Positions 1-12,228 are shown, counted from the first letter of the stretch. The stretch: DNA of 64,000 bases from Mesorhizobium japonicum MAFF 303099 (GCF_000009625.1 NC_002678.2:2760001-2824000), one strand, 5' to 3'. Notes: generated by a model not told the origin, from the sequence alone. A program made the numbers and translations.

Positions 1-1740
1 AGCAATGGCGATTCCGGCGAGGTGGCCAAGACAACCAGGCTGGTGGCGCCGCGTCAGATCGCCAAGGCCAAGGACCGCCGCCGCATGGAAGTGTCGATGG
101 CCACCAAGGTCGGTGACCGCGATGTCATCCACACCATGCCTTTCGTGCAGATCAAGATGGCGCTCGCTGCGGGCCACACCACCAGCCGGCCCTACCCGCC
201 TTTCGATCCGATGCAGGTGTTCGGCGACGACGGCGACGACGCTCCGGCGCAACCGGCGACGGCCTCCGCTGCCTCCGGCCAGATCTATGGTGCGAAGGTC
301 GAAAGCGAGATGAGCCTGAAGACCGTCGACTTCCCCATCGAGACGGCGTCCTTCGACGAAAAGAGCGATCTGTCCGCCGACGAGGTGGAAAAGGTGGTGC
401 GCGAGGCCGGCACCGACCTCAGCGACGGCGCCGTGCAGGTCGCTTCACTCCACTATGTCGATCCGCAGCGATTCGGCGAAGCCTTCGCCGAGAGCATGGC
501 CGGCTCCTATGACGTCAAGATCGTGCCGGAAAACGTCTCGGTTTCGCCGCGTGCTGCCACTGACGACCAGGCGCCGGCTTTCGCCGAGGAGATCATTCCC
601 TTCACCAAGGACACCGACCTCACCGAGGCCTTTGCCGATTCGGGCTATACGGGCGACGACGCCACCGGCATGGCCGAAGCGATTGCCAAGCTGTTGAACG
701 CGCCGACGCTGAAAGCCGGAACGGTGCTGCGCGTCGGCCTCGAGGTTCACGGCGATGCCGCCAAGGTCGTGCGCACCAGTGTTTACGACAAGACCACGCA
801 TATCGTCACCATCGCACTCGACGATCGCGGCCAGTATGTGCCGGCGCAGGAACCGGAGCCGAACCCTGAACTTTTGACGGCGTTCGATGATTCGTCGGCA
901 CCGGTCGTGGTGCGCGGCAACCTGCCCAATGTCTATGACGGCATTTACCGCGCCGCCTATTCCTACGGCATGTCGAAGAAAATGACCCAGCGGCTGATCA
1001 AGCTGCTGGCATCTGGCGTCGACTTCCAGTCGCGACTCAATCCGTCCGATCGCCTCGAAGTGCTGTTCTCGCAACCTGATGGCGACGACCAGACATCGGA
1101 CGATTCCGAGCTTCTCTACGTCTCGGCGACATTCGGCGGTACGACCCGCAACTTCTATCGCTTCCAGATGCAGGACGGCAGCACCGACTATTTCGACGAG
1201 GATGGATCGAGCGCCCAGCAATTCCTGCTGCGCAATCCGCTGCCCAACGGAAGATTCACCTCCGGCTTTGGTGCGCGCAAGCATCCAATCCTAGGGTATG
1301 TTCGGATGCACACGGGCACCGACTGGGCCGCCCCGATCGGATCGCCGATCATCGCCGCCGGCAATGGCGTCGTCGAGAAGGCCGGCTGGGCTGGCGGCTA
1401 TGGCAAGCAGATCATCCTGCGCCATGCCAATGGCTACGAGACCTCCTACAATCACCAGAGCGCCTTTGCAAAAGGCATCGCGCCGGGCATTCGGGTTCGC
1501 CAGGGCCAGGTCATTGGCTATCTCGGCCAGACCGGTCTTTCCACCGGTCCGCATCTCCACTACGAGCTGATCGTCAACGGCACCAAAGTCGATTCGATGC
1601 GTGTTCGGCTGCCGGTCGGCAAGGTGCTGAAGGGCGACGACCTCGTCGCCTTCAAGCGCGAGCGCGAGCGCATCGACGATCTGCTGAAGCAGGAAGATGG
1701 CAACTCGCTGAAGGTCGCCAGCGCCAAGATCGACGGCTGA
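1..1740 (+). CDS. M23 family (LytM/NlpD-type) zinc metallopeptidase, 5' end outside window
   Basis: Probable peptidoglycan endopeptidase acting in the envelope. The reading frame is open from the first base, with no convincing start or ribosome site, so the N-terminus, probably including a signal or anchor segment, lies upstream. The last third is a complete M23 domain: HxxxD (HTGTD) coded at 1309-1323 and HLH at 1552-1560 give the usual zinc and catalytic residues, with the GNG..V and GLSTGPHLHYE signatures between and around them. About 400 residues precede the domain, a size common for rhizobial M23 proteins, but I recognise no second catalytic domain there. The gene converges on an MFS gene 26 bp downstream. 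Catalytic residues are intact, so activity is likely; the cleaved bond is not predictable. Confidence 0.9.
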   Translation, partial: SNGDSGEVAKTTRLVAPRQIAKAKDRRRMEVSMATKVGDRDVIHTMPFVQIKMALAAGHTTSRPYPPFDPMQVFGDDGDDAPAQPATASAASGQIYGAKVESEMSLKTVDFPIETASFDEKSDLSADEVEKVVREAGTDLSDGAVQVASLHYVDPQRFGEAFAESMAGSYDVKIVPENVSVSPRAATDDQAPAFAEEIIPFTKDTDLTEAFADSGYTGDDATGMAEAIAKLLNAPTLKAGTVLRVGLEVHGDAAKVVRTSVYDKTTHIVTIALDDRGQYVPAQEPEPNPELLTAFDDSSAPVVVRGNLPNVYDGIYRAAYSYGMSKKMTQRLIKLLASGVDFQSRLNPSDRLEVLFSQPDGDDQTSDDSELLYVSATFGGTTRNFYRFQMQDGSTDYFDEDGSSAQQFLLRNPLPNGRFTSGFGARKHPILGYVRMHTGTDWAAPIGSPIIAAGNGVVEKAGWAGGYGKQIILRHANGYETSYNHQSAFAKGIAPGIRVRQGQVIGYLGQTGLSTGPHLHYELIVNGTKVDSMRVRLPVGKVLKGDDLVAFKRERERIDDLLKQEDGNSLKVASAKIDG

Positions 1741-1766
1741 ACCTCGGCCGATCCGGCAAGAGCAAA

Positions 1767-3341
1767 TCAGCTTCGCGACGAATCAGTCCACGATTGGTCC
1801 GTGCGGCGCGGCCAGGGCAGTGCCTGACCCGAAACGGTCACCCAGGCGATGATCGCGGCAAGCAGGCAGAGCACGGCGGTCGTCAAGGATATGGCTGAAA
1901 AAGCCATGTCGCTGGCAGCAAGCCGTGTTGCTTCAAGTTCTGGCGGCAAGCCTGTCGATACCGGTTCGCCAAAACCCGGAATGCCCGGCCGGACACTGGT
2001 GTCGAGCATCGTTGCATAGACCCACGTGGCAAGCGAGCCCATCGCCGCCACCGCGATCAGGCCGCCAATGCGCGAGACGGCATTGTTGATGCCGGAGGCA
2101 GCCCCCGTGTCCTTGTCTTCCACCGCCGTCATGATCGCGGTCGACAGTGGTGAGACGACCAGCGCCATGCCGAGGCCCATCAGCGCCATCAGCGGAAGTA
2201 TCCCAGTCCAGAAATGGTGGATGCCGGCATGGCTGAGCAAGGCAAGTCCGGCGAAAGCGAAAGCCACGATCAGGCTGCCGCAGGCAATCGGGAAACGCGG
2301 TCCGATCCGGTCCGACAACTGGCCGGCCGGTCCCGACAGAAGCGCGATCGATGTCGACAGCGGCAGGAAGATGAAGCCGACCTCGGCCGTGCTCAGTCCC
2401 CAGCCGGCGATCAGCAGCATCGGCAGATAGAAAAGATTGGCCGACAGCGCGAAATACAGAAAGAAGGTCGCCACATTGGCACCGGCGAAGGCGCCGATGC
2501 GAAACAGGCTGAGGTCGATCATCGGCTCGCGCTGGCGCTGCTCGAACAGGATGAAGACGACAAGCAGCACCGCGCCGGCGGCAATGCTCGGCCCGGCCAT
2601 ATGGCCCTCGCTGCTCGAACTCATCGAGGTCAGCCCGTAGGCGAGTGCGCCGAACGCCAATGTCGCGAGCGCGCCACCGCCGAGGTCGAGGCTGCGTTTT
2701 TCCGTCGCCGCATCGGCCGGAATCTTGACGAGCAGCAGGTAGATCGAGATCAGGCCGAGCGGCAGGTTGACGGCGAAGATTGCCCGCCAGATGCCATCGC
2801 CAAAAACCGACAGCACCAAACCACCGAGCACCGGCCCAAGGGCCGTGGTCAGCGCCGAGGCTGCCGCCCAGATGCCGATCGCACGGCCGCGCTCCTTTTT
2901 CGGATAGGCCTTGGCAATGATGGCGAGGCTGCCCGGCACCATGATCGCCGCCCCAATTCCTTGGAGAGCGCGAAAACCGATCAGCACGACAGCATTCGGC
3001 GCCAATGCGCAGGCGAGCGAGGCAACAATGAACAGCGCGATGCCGGCCACGAAGGCACGGCGCAGCCCGAACCGGTCGCCGGCGGCGCCGCCGGCAAGGA
3101 TCAGCGCCGAAAGTGTCAACGCATAGGCATTGGAGATCCACTGCGCCTCGGCAAGGCTGGCGCCGAGGTTGACACGGATCGCCGGCATGGCGATGGCCAG
3201 GATCGACCCGTCGATGAAGCCGAGCGCCGAGGCCAGGATCGCCGCGATCAAGACGAATCGCCGCTGCGATTGCGGACAAAAGGTTCCGTTCGTGAGCCGG
3301 CTGGTCAGCGGGATTGCGGCGGCTTCATTTGGCGAATGCAT
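1767..3341 (-). CDS. DHA2-type MFS drug/metabolite exporter (EmrB/QacA-like, about 14 TM)
   Basis: Proton-driven inner-membrane efflux permease of the major facilitator superfamily. The 524-residue product has the length and hydrophobic pattern of 14-helix DHA2 carriers. The first helices carry the family motif region (GFIDGSILAIAMPAI), followed by WISNAYALTLSALILAGGAAGDRFG and, around helices 4-5, GIGAAIMVPGSLAII and GPVLGG (antiporter motif C). I chose the ATG at 3341 (MHSPNEAA) because AAGG lies about 6 bases upstream; a TTG at 3377 would add 12 residues with no better signal. No membrane-fusion partner (EmrA type) is adjacent, so it probably works alone. Substrate unknown. Confidence 0.9.
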   Translation of the reverse strand: MHSPNEAAAIPLTSRLTNGTFCPQSQRRFVLIAAILASALGFIDGSILAIAMPAIRVNLGASLAEAQWISNAYALTLSALILAGGAAGDRFGLRRAFVAGIALFIVASLACALAPNAVVLIGFRALQGIGAAIMVPGSLAIIAKAYPKKERGRAIGIWAAASALTTALGPVLGGLVLSVFGDGIWRAIFAVNLPLGLISIYLLLVKIPADAATEKRSLDLGGGALATLAFGALAYGLTSMSSSSEGHMAGPSIAAGAVLLVVFILFEQRQREPMIDLSLFRIGAFAGANVATFFLYFALSANLFYLPMLLIAGWGLSTAEVGFIFLPLSTSIALLSGPAGQLSDRIGPRFPIACGSLIVAFAFAGLALLSHAGIHHFWTGILPLMALMGLGMALVVSPLSTAIMTAVEDKDTGAASGINNAVSRIGGLIAVAAMGSLATWVYATMLDTSVRPGIPGFGEPVSTGLPPELEATRLAASDMAFSAISLTTAVLCLLAAIIAWVTVSGQALPWPRRTDQSWTDSSRS

Positions 3342-3494
3342 GGCACCTTGCTTAGACCCCAAGCGCGCCGGCAACAATCCGCCAGCAGCTTGCAGTCCTT
3401 GAAACCAGCCAATTGGCCAGGATGCGTCCCGTGCCGATGCAAATGCCGGTAGTCATGCTAGGTTTTCCGGAAAACGGCAGCCGGGGAAAAATCA

Positions 3495-4127
3495 ATGAAA
3501 CGTCCACTCGAAGCGTCGGCGGAAGGGCGCGGCCGCATTGTCGGCATCACCGACGGCGTCTTTGCCATCGCGCTCACGCTCATCGTGCTCGAGATCAGGG
3601 TGCCGGCGCATGAGACCGTGCATTCCGAGCACGATCTGCTTGTCGCCATTGCGGCGCTGGCACCGCGCTTCCTGACTTATGCCTTGAGCTTCCTGACGCT
3701 GACCATCTTCTGGTTCGGCCAGCAGGCTCAGCACGGGCTGATCGCCAAATCCGACAGGCGGCTTGCCACGCTGAATCTCTGCTTTCTCGCCTTCATCGCG
3801 CTCTTGCCGTTCTCGACCGACCTTCTGGCGGACTTCCTCGAATTCAGGACCGCGGTGCTGGTCTACTGGCTCAACCTGCTGATGCTCGGCGTCACGCTGT
3901 TCGCCAGTTGGCGCTATGCGGACAAGAACGGCTTTGTCGCGGAAGACGCCGATGCCGAAACGAAGCGCACGGTCTATCTGCGCATCATCAAGGCGCAGAT
4001 CCTGTGGGCGATCGGTGCGCTGCTCTGCCTGATCACGCCGTTGCTCAGCGTCGGCTTCATTCTGGTGGTGCAGCTGATCTATGCCACCGCGCTGCGCGGC
4101 TCATTGCTGCGCAAAGTCATCGGCTGA
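3495..4127 (+). CDS. TMEM175/DUF1211 family potassium-channel-like membrane protein
   Basis: A 210-residue polytopic protein. Near the N-terminus (residues about 16-33) it has ITDGVFAIALTLIVLE, which matches the family signature in the first helix of bacterial TMEM175 proteins, where conserved hydrophobic residues form the potassium filter. About six hydrophobic segments follow, consistent with one six-helix repeat that would assemble as a tetramer. The ATG is preceded by GGGGA. Its last 27 bases overlap the 3' end of the convergent L,D-transpeptidase gene. Family assignment rests on the signature and topology; ion conduction is known for some relatives and is only inferred here. Confidence 0.85.
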   Translation: MKRPLEASAEGRGRIVGITDGVFAIALTLIVLEIRVPAHETVHSEHDLLVAIAALAPRFLTYALSFLTLTIFWFGQQAQHGLIAKSDRRLATLNLCFLAFIALLPFSTDLLADFLEFRTAVLVYWLNLLMLGVTLFASWRYADKNGFVAEDADAETKRTVYLRIIKAQILWAIGALLCLITPLLSVGFILVVQLIYATALRGSLLRKVIG

Positions 4128-5618
4128 CGGTCCGCCGACGAACTCCACGGTGACGCCCGGCGACACCAGCTTGGCAAGTTCGCGCGCGTCCCAGTTCGTC
4201 AGGCGAACGCAGCCATGGCTTTCGGTCTTGCCGATCTTCGAGGGCTCGGGCGTTCCGTGGATGCCGTAAGTCGGCTTGTCCAGGGCGATCCACACCGAGC
4301 CGACCGGGCCGTTGGGGCCTGGCGGAATGGTCAGGATCTTGTCGTTCTGGCCCTGCTTGAAATTGATGTTCGGGTTGTAGGTGTAGTTCGGGTCGAGCGC
4401 GATGCGCGACACGGCGTGGATGCCGGTGGGCGACGGCGTATCCGCCGAGCCGATGGTGGCGGGATAGGCTGCGACCAGCTTGCCGCTCGCATCGTAGGCG
4501 TACACTTCTTTCTTCGTCTTGTCGGCGACGATGCGCGCGACCGGCGTCGAAACCAGCTTGCCGAAATTGGCGACCTTGATGATCGTGCCGGGGCGATTGA
4601 AGTCGAGACCCTTGTTGATCGACTTCAGATAGTTCTCGTCCATGTGGAAGCGCTCGGCGAGCGCCTCGGTGACGGAGATGTAGCACATGCAGTTGAGCTG
4701 CGCCTTCTGGCCGTAGTCTTCCGGGATCGAGGCAACATAGGGGCCAGCCGCATCTTCCGCTGTAATGGTGTAACTGGCGAAAGCATCGCCGCCCGATTGC
4801 GCGAGCGCCGCCTGGATGCCGACTGTGTCCGTCGATTTCAGATTGCTGCCGGTGATCTGGTTATAGGCGGCCAGGGCCTTATCGACATTTGAGCCGAAAC
4901 GCCCGTCGATCACGCCCGGCGAAGCGCCGCCGCGGTCGAGCAGCACCTGCAGCGCCGCCACGTCCTGGCGCACGCCGAGCGACAGCGACGGATCGACGGC
5001 GGCCTTGCCGCCAGTGTCCGGCGGCAGGGAAGCCTGCGTATCCGGATTCACCTGCTCTAAGTCCGGCTGCGCAGGGTCTATCGCGGCCTCGTTCAGCGGC
5101 TGGCGCTTGATGGTGCCCGGCTTTGCCGGCTGTGGCGCATCGGGATAGCTGTTGTCGTAGCTGCCGTCGTCCTGCGGCGCCGGCGGATAGGCTTCCACCG
5201 AATTGTCGCCATTGGGGTCGTATTCATCCGCCGGCGGCGGGATGACCCTGCCCTCCTCTTCCAACTGCTTGCGACGGAACCGCGCCATGTCTTGCGGATC
5301 GTCGAGATAGTAGCGGTCATCGTCGGCTGGGGCACGGCCCAATTCGCGCAGCCTTGTCTCGCGGCGCAGCGCGCGCCGGTCAAGCCGTGTCTGCGGCGGC
5401 TGGATGGCGATGACCTTGCCGGTGTCGGCATCGACGATGACGCGGTTGCCACGGGCGTCGTAGTAGATGTCCAGATTTCCGTCCTGGGCGACAAGAATGC
5501 CGCCGTCATTGGCAGTGCGGACAACCCTTGGGGCGTTATCCTGCGTCGGCGCGCCAAGCGCACCGAAGGACACGAGCCCGGTGGCGAGTGCCGAAAGGGC
5601 AAAGATCGTGCGGAACAT
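4101..5618 (-). CDS. Exported L,D-transpeptidase (YkuD domain) with peptidoglycan-binding segment
   Basis: Periplasmic enzyme expected to make 3-3 cross-links in peptidoglycan or attach proteins to it. The 505-residue product begins with a signal peptide (MFRTIFALSALATGLVSFG). A long acidic, Pro/Gln-rich linker follows, then a peptidoglycan-binding-like segment around residues 190-245 (LGVRQDVAALQVLLDRGGAS, DGRFGSN) and a C-terminal YkuD domain. The catalytic motif SHGCVRLTNWDA is intact, with His468 and Cys470 in my numbering. I chose the ATG at 5618 over a TTG at 5627 because GGAGAG sits about 9 bases upstream. Rhizobiales carry many YkuD paralogues, so the specific role cannot be fixed. 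Confidence 0.93.
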   Translation of the reverse strand: MFRTIFALSALATGLVSFGALGAPTQDNAPRVVRTANDGGILVAQDGNLDIYYDARGNRVIVDADTGKVIAIQPPQTRLDRRALRRETRLRELGRAPADDDRYYLDDPQDMARFRRKQLEEEGRVIPPPADEYDPNGDNSVEAYPPAPQDDGSYDNSYPDAPQPAKPGTIKRQPLNEAAIDPAQPDLEQVNPDTQASLPPDTGGKAAVDPSLSLGVRQDVAALQVLLDRGGASPGVIDGRFGSNVDKALAAYNQITGSNLKSTDTVGIQAALAQSGGDAFASYTITAEDAAGPYVASIPEDYGQKAQLNCMCYISVTEALAERFHMDENYLKSINKGLDFNRPGTIIKVANFGKLVSTPVARIVADKTKKEVYAYDASGKLVAAYPATIGSADTPSPTGIHAVSRIALDPNYTYNPNINFKQGQNDKILTIPPGPNGPVGSVWIALDKPTYGIHGTPEPSKIGKTESHGCVRLTNWDARELAKLVSPGVTVEFVGGPSADDFAQQ

Positions 5619-5766
5619 CGTGGCCAACTCTCCGGTCCGTAATTGCCGCCGCCGGCATTGTTCTCTGGGCGAACCCCTTCGCCAGCAAACCAGTTACCTC
5701 ACCCTATGGTTCCATTATGAACCGGGCATGAAGATGGCGGTTTTTCGGCGTACCGACGAATACCCG

Positions 5767-6129
5767 CTAGCTTGCAAGCCCCAATTCCTTGCGCGCCTGC
5801 TTGGTCAGCTTCAGGGCGACAAGGCGATGGCTCTCGCGCAAATAGTCCTTCAGAGCAGCATCATCCATGCTCTGGCTTGTCCGACGCTGGATCCATTTCA
5901 TGCCGCGCGAGGCAAGATAGGGCGCGGGCCGCAAGCCCGGCTGCTCCTTCAGCACGTCATAGGCGATGTCGGAACATTTGAAGGTGACGAAGAACTGCTG
6001 GCCTTGATCCCAGCCGCCGATCGCAAACACCTTGGTCCCGACCTTCCAGACATGGGCGCCGCCCCACTGGACGACGTGGTTTGCCGCAGGCAATGAGGCG
6101 CAGAAGCCGTTGTAGTCGTCCAGCGTCAT
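5767..6129 (-). CDS. MmcQ/YjbR family small protein
   Basis: A 120-residue protein of the YjbR/MmcQ (CyaY-like double-wing fold) family, often annotated as DNA-binding though the biochemical role is poorly defined. Family features visible are the N-terminal LDDYNGFCASLPA segment, a W..KVGTKVFAIGGWDQ strand pair, FKCSDIAYDVL and a late APYLASRGMKWIQ motif. The ATG has a G-rich ribosome site (GGGGGGCGG) just upstream. It lies downstream of clpB in the same direction, but a strong hairpin at 6152-6184 separates them, so it probably depends on its own promoter or on read-through. Confidence 0.87.
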   Translation of the reverse strand: MTLDDYNGFCASLPAANHVVQWGGAHVWKVGTKVFAIGGWDQGQQFFVTFKCSDIAYDVLKEQPGLRPAPYLASRGMKWIQRRTSQSMDDAALKDYLRESHRLVALKLTKQARKELGLAS

Positions 6130-6151
6130 CCGCCCCCCAAATCACTATGAA

Positions 6152-6184
6152 AACGCCGCGCGCCCAGCCTGGACGCGCGGCGTT
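6152..6184 (-). terminator. Rho-independent terminator after clpB
   Basis: Perfect 11-bp stem (AACGCCGCGCG / CGCGCGGCGTT) with an 11-base loop. On the minus strand it lies 5 bases past the clpB stop codon and is followed by GTTTTCAT-type sequence. It sits between clpB and the YjbR-family gene and should insulate them. Confidence 0.75.
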
Positions 6185-6189
6185 GAAAA

Positions 6190-8796
<2,607 letters not shown>

Positions 8797-8889
8797 ATCT
8801 GTCTCCTTCCATCACCGGCCCGCTTTGCGGCACCGGATCAGATTGCGGTGACGGACCCGCCCATTCGAGCCGGGTCCTGTTCAGCCGAG

Positions 8890-8918
8890 ATATGGTGCAT
8901 GGACCATGCCGTCTCAAG
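8890..8918 (-). promoter_or_regulatory. Candidate RpoH (sigma-32) heat-shock promoter of clpB
   Basis: On the minus strand CTTGAG (8918-8913) is separated by 17 bp from CCATAT (8895-8890), close to the alphaproteobacterial heat-shock pattern CTTGAA-N17-CYTAT. The predicted start would lie about 85 bp upstream of the clpB ATG. Position and the known RpoH control of clpB support it; no transcript data are available here. Confidence 0.5.
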
Positions 8919-8967
8919 ACGCCTTGATATCGGTCAATGCATAATATTCCACCTCAGCCGAAACGAA

Positions 8968-8993
8968 AACGGCGGAGATTTCTCTCCGCCGTT
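8968..8993 (-). terminator. Rho-independent terminator after the DUF4167 gene
   Basis: Perfect 11-bp stem (AACGGCGGAGA / TCTCCGCCGTT) with a 4-base loop. On the minus strand it is followed by GTTTTCGTTT, giving a usable T-tract. It lies 23 bp beyond the DUF4167 stop codon and upstream of the clpB promoter, so it separates the two transcripts. Confidence 0.8.
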
Positions 8994-9016
8994 CAACGCC
9001 TTGAAATGCCGTTCGA

Positions 9017-9973
9017 TCAGTTGTCGATGTCGACGATCACCGGCTCGGCATTGCCGCTATCGGCCGGGGCCGCAGCCGCCTCGCCGGCATCCGCATTGTC
9101 GCTGCCGCTATCGACCTGGTCGGCATTGGTGCGCGGACGGCGCGGACGGCGCGGACGACGGGCAGCACCGCTCTCGGCGGCCGCCTCGTTGAGCTCGGCC
9201 TGGGCGGCAAGAGCCGCCGGCGAAAAACTCTCGAACAGCGGAGCCGGCTCGGCGACCGCAACGGTCTCGGCCGGCGAACCGGGCTCAACCTGCTCCTCTG
9301 CCTGGGCCGGGGCTTCGTTACGCTGCTGCTGGCCACCTTGCTCGGTCGACGAGGCATGATCGCGCTGGCCATAGCCGCCATTGGGGCGGCGATCGCGGTG
9401 ACGCCCGCCATTGTTGTCGCGGCCACCATTGTTGCGTCCATTGTTGTCACGCCCGCCATTGTCACGATTGTCGCGGCCATCCCGGTTCAGCGCGACCTCG
9501 GCCGGCATGCCCTCGATCACCGGCTGCGGACCGGCGCCATGGTTGATGACAGGTATTTGCGGATCGGAAACGGTGTTGCCGCCATTGCCGGCGCCATTGT
9601 TGCCGGCATTTTCGAAATCGTCGCGATCCTCATCGCCATCATCGTCGAAATCGTCGCGGTTCTGCTGGACGTTCTGGATCGGCATCTGCGCCTGCGCGGC
9701 GGCAATGATGCGATTGTAGTGTTCGGCGTGCTGGAGGTAGTTCTCCGCCATGACCCGGTCGCCGGAGCTCTGCGCGTCACGGGCCAGAGTGGCGTATTTC
9801 TCGGCGATCTGCTGAGCCGATCCACGGATCTTTACATCCGGGCCGTTGCTCTCGTAGTTGCGCGTCAGGGGATTCGGGCCCTTGCGGTTGTTGTTGTTAT
9901 TGTTGTTGCCACCGCCGCCGCCGCCATTGTTGTTGCGACCGCGCATGCGCCTGTTCTGCTGTTGTGGCCTCAT
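9017..9973 (-). CDS. DUF4167 domain protein, Asn/Gly- and Arg-rich, putative RNA-associated
   Basis: A 318-residue protein with a conserved N-terminal DUF4167 module: basic MRPQQQNRRMRGRNNN, Gly and Asn homopolymer-like runs, then the ordered core KGPNPLTRNYESNGPDVKI...AEKYATLARDAQSSGD..AENYLQHAEHYNRII (about residues 30-92). The remainder is low complexity, with DN/GR/NGG repeats, an acidic/Pro/Ala section and a basic RRPRRPRRPR patch near residue 275. Function is not established. The composition resembles RNA-binding, phase-separating proteins, but that is inference. Its place directly after prfA-prmC is conserved in Rhizobiales as far as I know. GAAGAGAG precedes the ATG. Confidence 0.85.
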   Translation of the reverse strand: MRPQQQNRRMRGRNNNGGGGGGNNNNNNNRKGPNPLTRNYESNGPDVKIRGSAQQIAEKYATLARDAQSSGDRVMAENYLQHAEHYNRIIAAAQAQMPIQNVQQNRDDFDDDGDEDRDDFENAGNNGAGNGGNTVSDPQIPVINHGAGPQPVIEGMPAEVALNRDGRDNRDNGGRDNNGRNNGGRDNNGGRHRDRRPNGGYGQRDHASSTEQGGQQQRNEAPAQAEEQVEPGSPAETVAVAEPAPLFESFSPAALAAQAELNEAAAESGAARRPRRPRRPRTNADQVDSGSDNADAGEAAAAPADSGNAEPVIVDIDN

Positions 9974-10283
9974 TCGACTCTCTTCATCTTGAAATTTTCG
10001 AAAACTCGTTACGAACGGAGGCGCTCATGCAGCCAACCGTTTCGTTTCTTCACCGGCGTTCGCCCGCATCAATTGCGTTGGCGCCACGTGCCATCCTGTT
10101 CCGGTTACATCACTTGCCGGACGATTCCCGCACGAAGCTTGGGCGTCGTTTGCGCAAGAAGGCAGCTATTTCCAAGGAGGACCGAATCGCTAAGAGCACT
10201 GCCTGCTTCGTCTCATCCGGTTGAGGCGACCCTAGCCGCATTCCCGGGTATTGCCAAGCGGTTTTTTCGCACTGCGTCAAGGC
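9974..10283. other. 310-bp intergenic region between prmC and the DUF4167 gene
   Basis: I see no coding sequence, tRNA or strong terminator here. It must hold the promoter of the DUF4167 gene unless that is read through from prmC. Closest to the DUF4167 start is an AT-richer stretch (9985-10020) with a CTTGAAATTTTCGAAAAC segment. An unusually long leader for the DUF4167 mRNA is possible, but I cannot assign a regulatory element. Confidence 0.4.
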
Positions 10284-11156
10284 TTATCCCCATTGAAAGA
10301 CAAGAACCCTGTCGTTTCCGCCGAGATCACGCAAAGCAGCAACCGATGCATAACCAGCCGCCTTGAATATATCCGTAACCTCATCGCGTTGCGTATGGCC
10401 GATTTCGACCGCAATCCTGCTTTCGGCTTCTAGAAACCGTGCCGCCTCGGCGGCAATGATCCTGTAGGGGTTCAGCCCATCCACGCCGCCATCCAGGGCC
10501 AGGCGTGGGTCGAAATCGCGGACCTCGTCCTGCAGATTTCCAATGTCTCTTGTCGGTATATAGGGAGGGTTTGCGGCAATTACATGGTATCGGCCGGAAA
10601 CTTTTTCGAACCAGTCCGACTGCACCGTCGTGAACCGGCCGCCGAGCCCGAGTTCCCCGGCATTGCGGGCCGCCGTCGCCAGCGCGCCGGCGGAAATGTC
10701 GACCCCGGTGGCGGTCGCGGCCGGCACGGCGCTCAGCAGCGCCAGCGCGATGGCGCCCGTCCCGGTACCGAGATCAAGGATGCGGCAGGTCCCCTCTCGC
10801 GCGGCCATCGCCTTGACGAAGGGCAGCACCGCCTCGACCAGCGTTTCGGTATCCGGCCTCGGCTCGAGCGTTTCCGGCGACAGCGACAGGCGCAAACCGT
10901 AGAATTCGCGGTAGCCGAGGATGCGGTGCACCGGTTCGCCACCCGCGCGGCGTCCCAGGGCCGCATCGATCGCGGCGATGGCGTTGCTGTCGATCGTGCG
11001 TTCAGGGTCGGCAATGGCCTGTGTGCGCGTCGTGCCGGAAAAATGCTCGACGATCAGCCGCGCATCGAGCGCCGGATCGCCGACCCCGGCCGCCACAAGC
11101 CTGGCCCGCGCTTCCCGCAGCAGCGGCCCCAGCGCCTCGGGCAGAGGGTCAGCCAT
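10284..11156 (-). CDS. prmC: Peptide chain release factor N5-glutamine methyltransferase
   Basis: Methylates the glutamine of the GGQ motif in release factors using S-adenosylmethionine. The 290-residue product has an N-terminal helical substrate-binding domain, the SAM motif [17 protein letters not shown] and the diagnostic catalytic NPPY (AANPPYIP). The [26 protein letters not shown] segment is typical of PrmC. The ATG at 11156 lies inside the end of prfA (8-bp overlap), so modifier and substrate are translationally coupled. The C-terminus ([10 protein letters not shown]) is complete. Confidence 0.96.
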
Positions 11157-12228
11157 CAAGGCCGATATCGGCCAACAGCTTCGACTGGTGATCGGCGATC
11201 AGCGCGTCGACGATCTCGTCGAGTTCGCCCATCATCACCCGGTCGAGCTTGTAGAGCGTCAGGTTGATGCGATGGTCGGTGACGCGGCCCTGCGGGAAAT
11301 TATAGGTGCGGATGCGCTCGGAGCGGTCACCGGAGCCGACCTGCGATTTGCGCGATTCCGAGCGTTCCTCGTCCGCCTTGCTGCGCTCCAGATCATAGAG
11401 CCGGGCACGCAGGATCTGCATGGCCTTGGCCCGGTTCTGGTGCTGCGACTTCTCCGCCTGCACCACCATGATGCCGGTCGGCAAATGGGTGATGCGCACC
11501 GCCGAATCGGTGGTGTTGACGTGCTGGCCGCCGGAGCCCGAAGCGCGCATCGTGTCGATGCGGATGTCTTCTGCGCGGATTTCAATGTCGACCTCTTCCG
11601 CTTCCGGCAGCACGGCGACGGTCGCCGCCGAGGTGTGAATGCGCCCACTGGCCTCGGTCGCCGGCACGCGTTGCACGCGATGCACGCCGGATTCGAATTT
11701 CAAATGGGCAAACACGCCCTTGCCCGAGACGGTGGCGATGATTTCCTTGAACCCGCCGGCATCGCCGTCGCTGGCCGACACCGTCTCGAACCGCCAGCCG
11801 CGTTCGGCGGCATAGCGCTCATACATACGAAACAGGTCGCCGGCGAAAAGAGCGGCTTCATCGCCGCCGGTGCCGGCACGGATTTCGAGGATGGCGTTCT
11901 TGTCGTCGGCGGCATCCTTGGGCAGAAGCAGGATCTGGATGTCCTTCTGCAGCGCCTCGATGCGCTCCTCCACGTCAGGCAGATCCGCCTCGGCCAGCGC
12001 CCGCATCTCGGCATCGGTACCTTTGTCGGCCAGCATCGCCTCGAGGTCGGCCTGCTCATGCTCGGCCGAGCGCAATTGCCTGACCTTGGCCACCATGTCC
12101 TGCAGCTCGGCATATTCCGATGCCATCTTCACATAGGCGTCCGGCGCCGGGCCGGCCGACATCTGCGCTTCGAGCATCTCGAAACGCTTGACGACTTGAT
12201 CCATACGATCGCGGGGCAGATTGACCAT
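11149..12228 (-). CDS. prfA: Peptide chain release factor 1
   Basis: Class I release factor that recognises UAA and UAG and triggers hydrolysis of peptidyl-tRNA. The 359-residue product has the codon-recognition P-A-T motif (residues 189-191), specific for RF1 rather than RF2, and the catalytic GGQ at 233-235 within [16 protein letters not shown]. The start at MVNLPRDRM is chosen for similarity to rhizobial RF1; an internal ATG eight codons later is possible, since neither has a strong ribosome site. It starts 10 bp after the ptsP stop and overlaps prmC downstream, implying one transcript. Confidence 0.97.
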
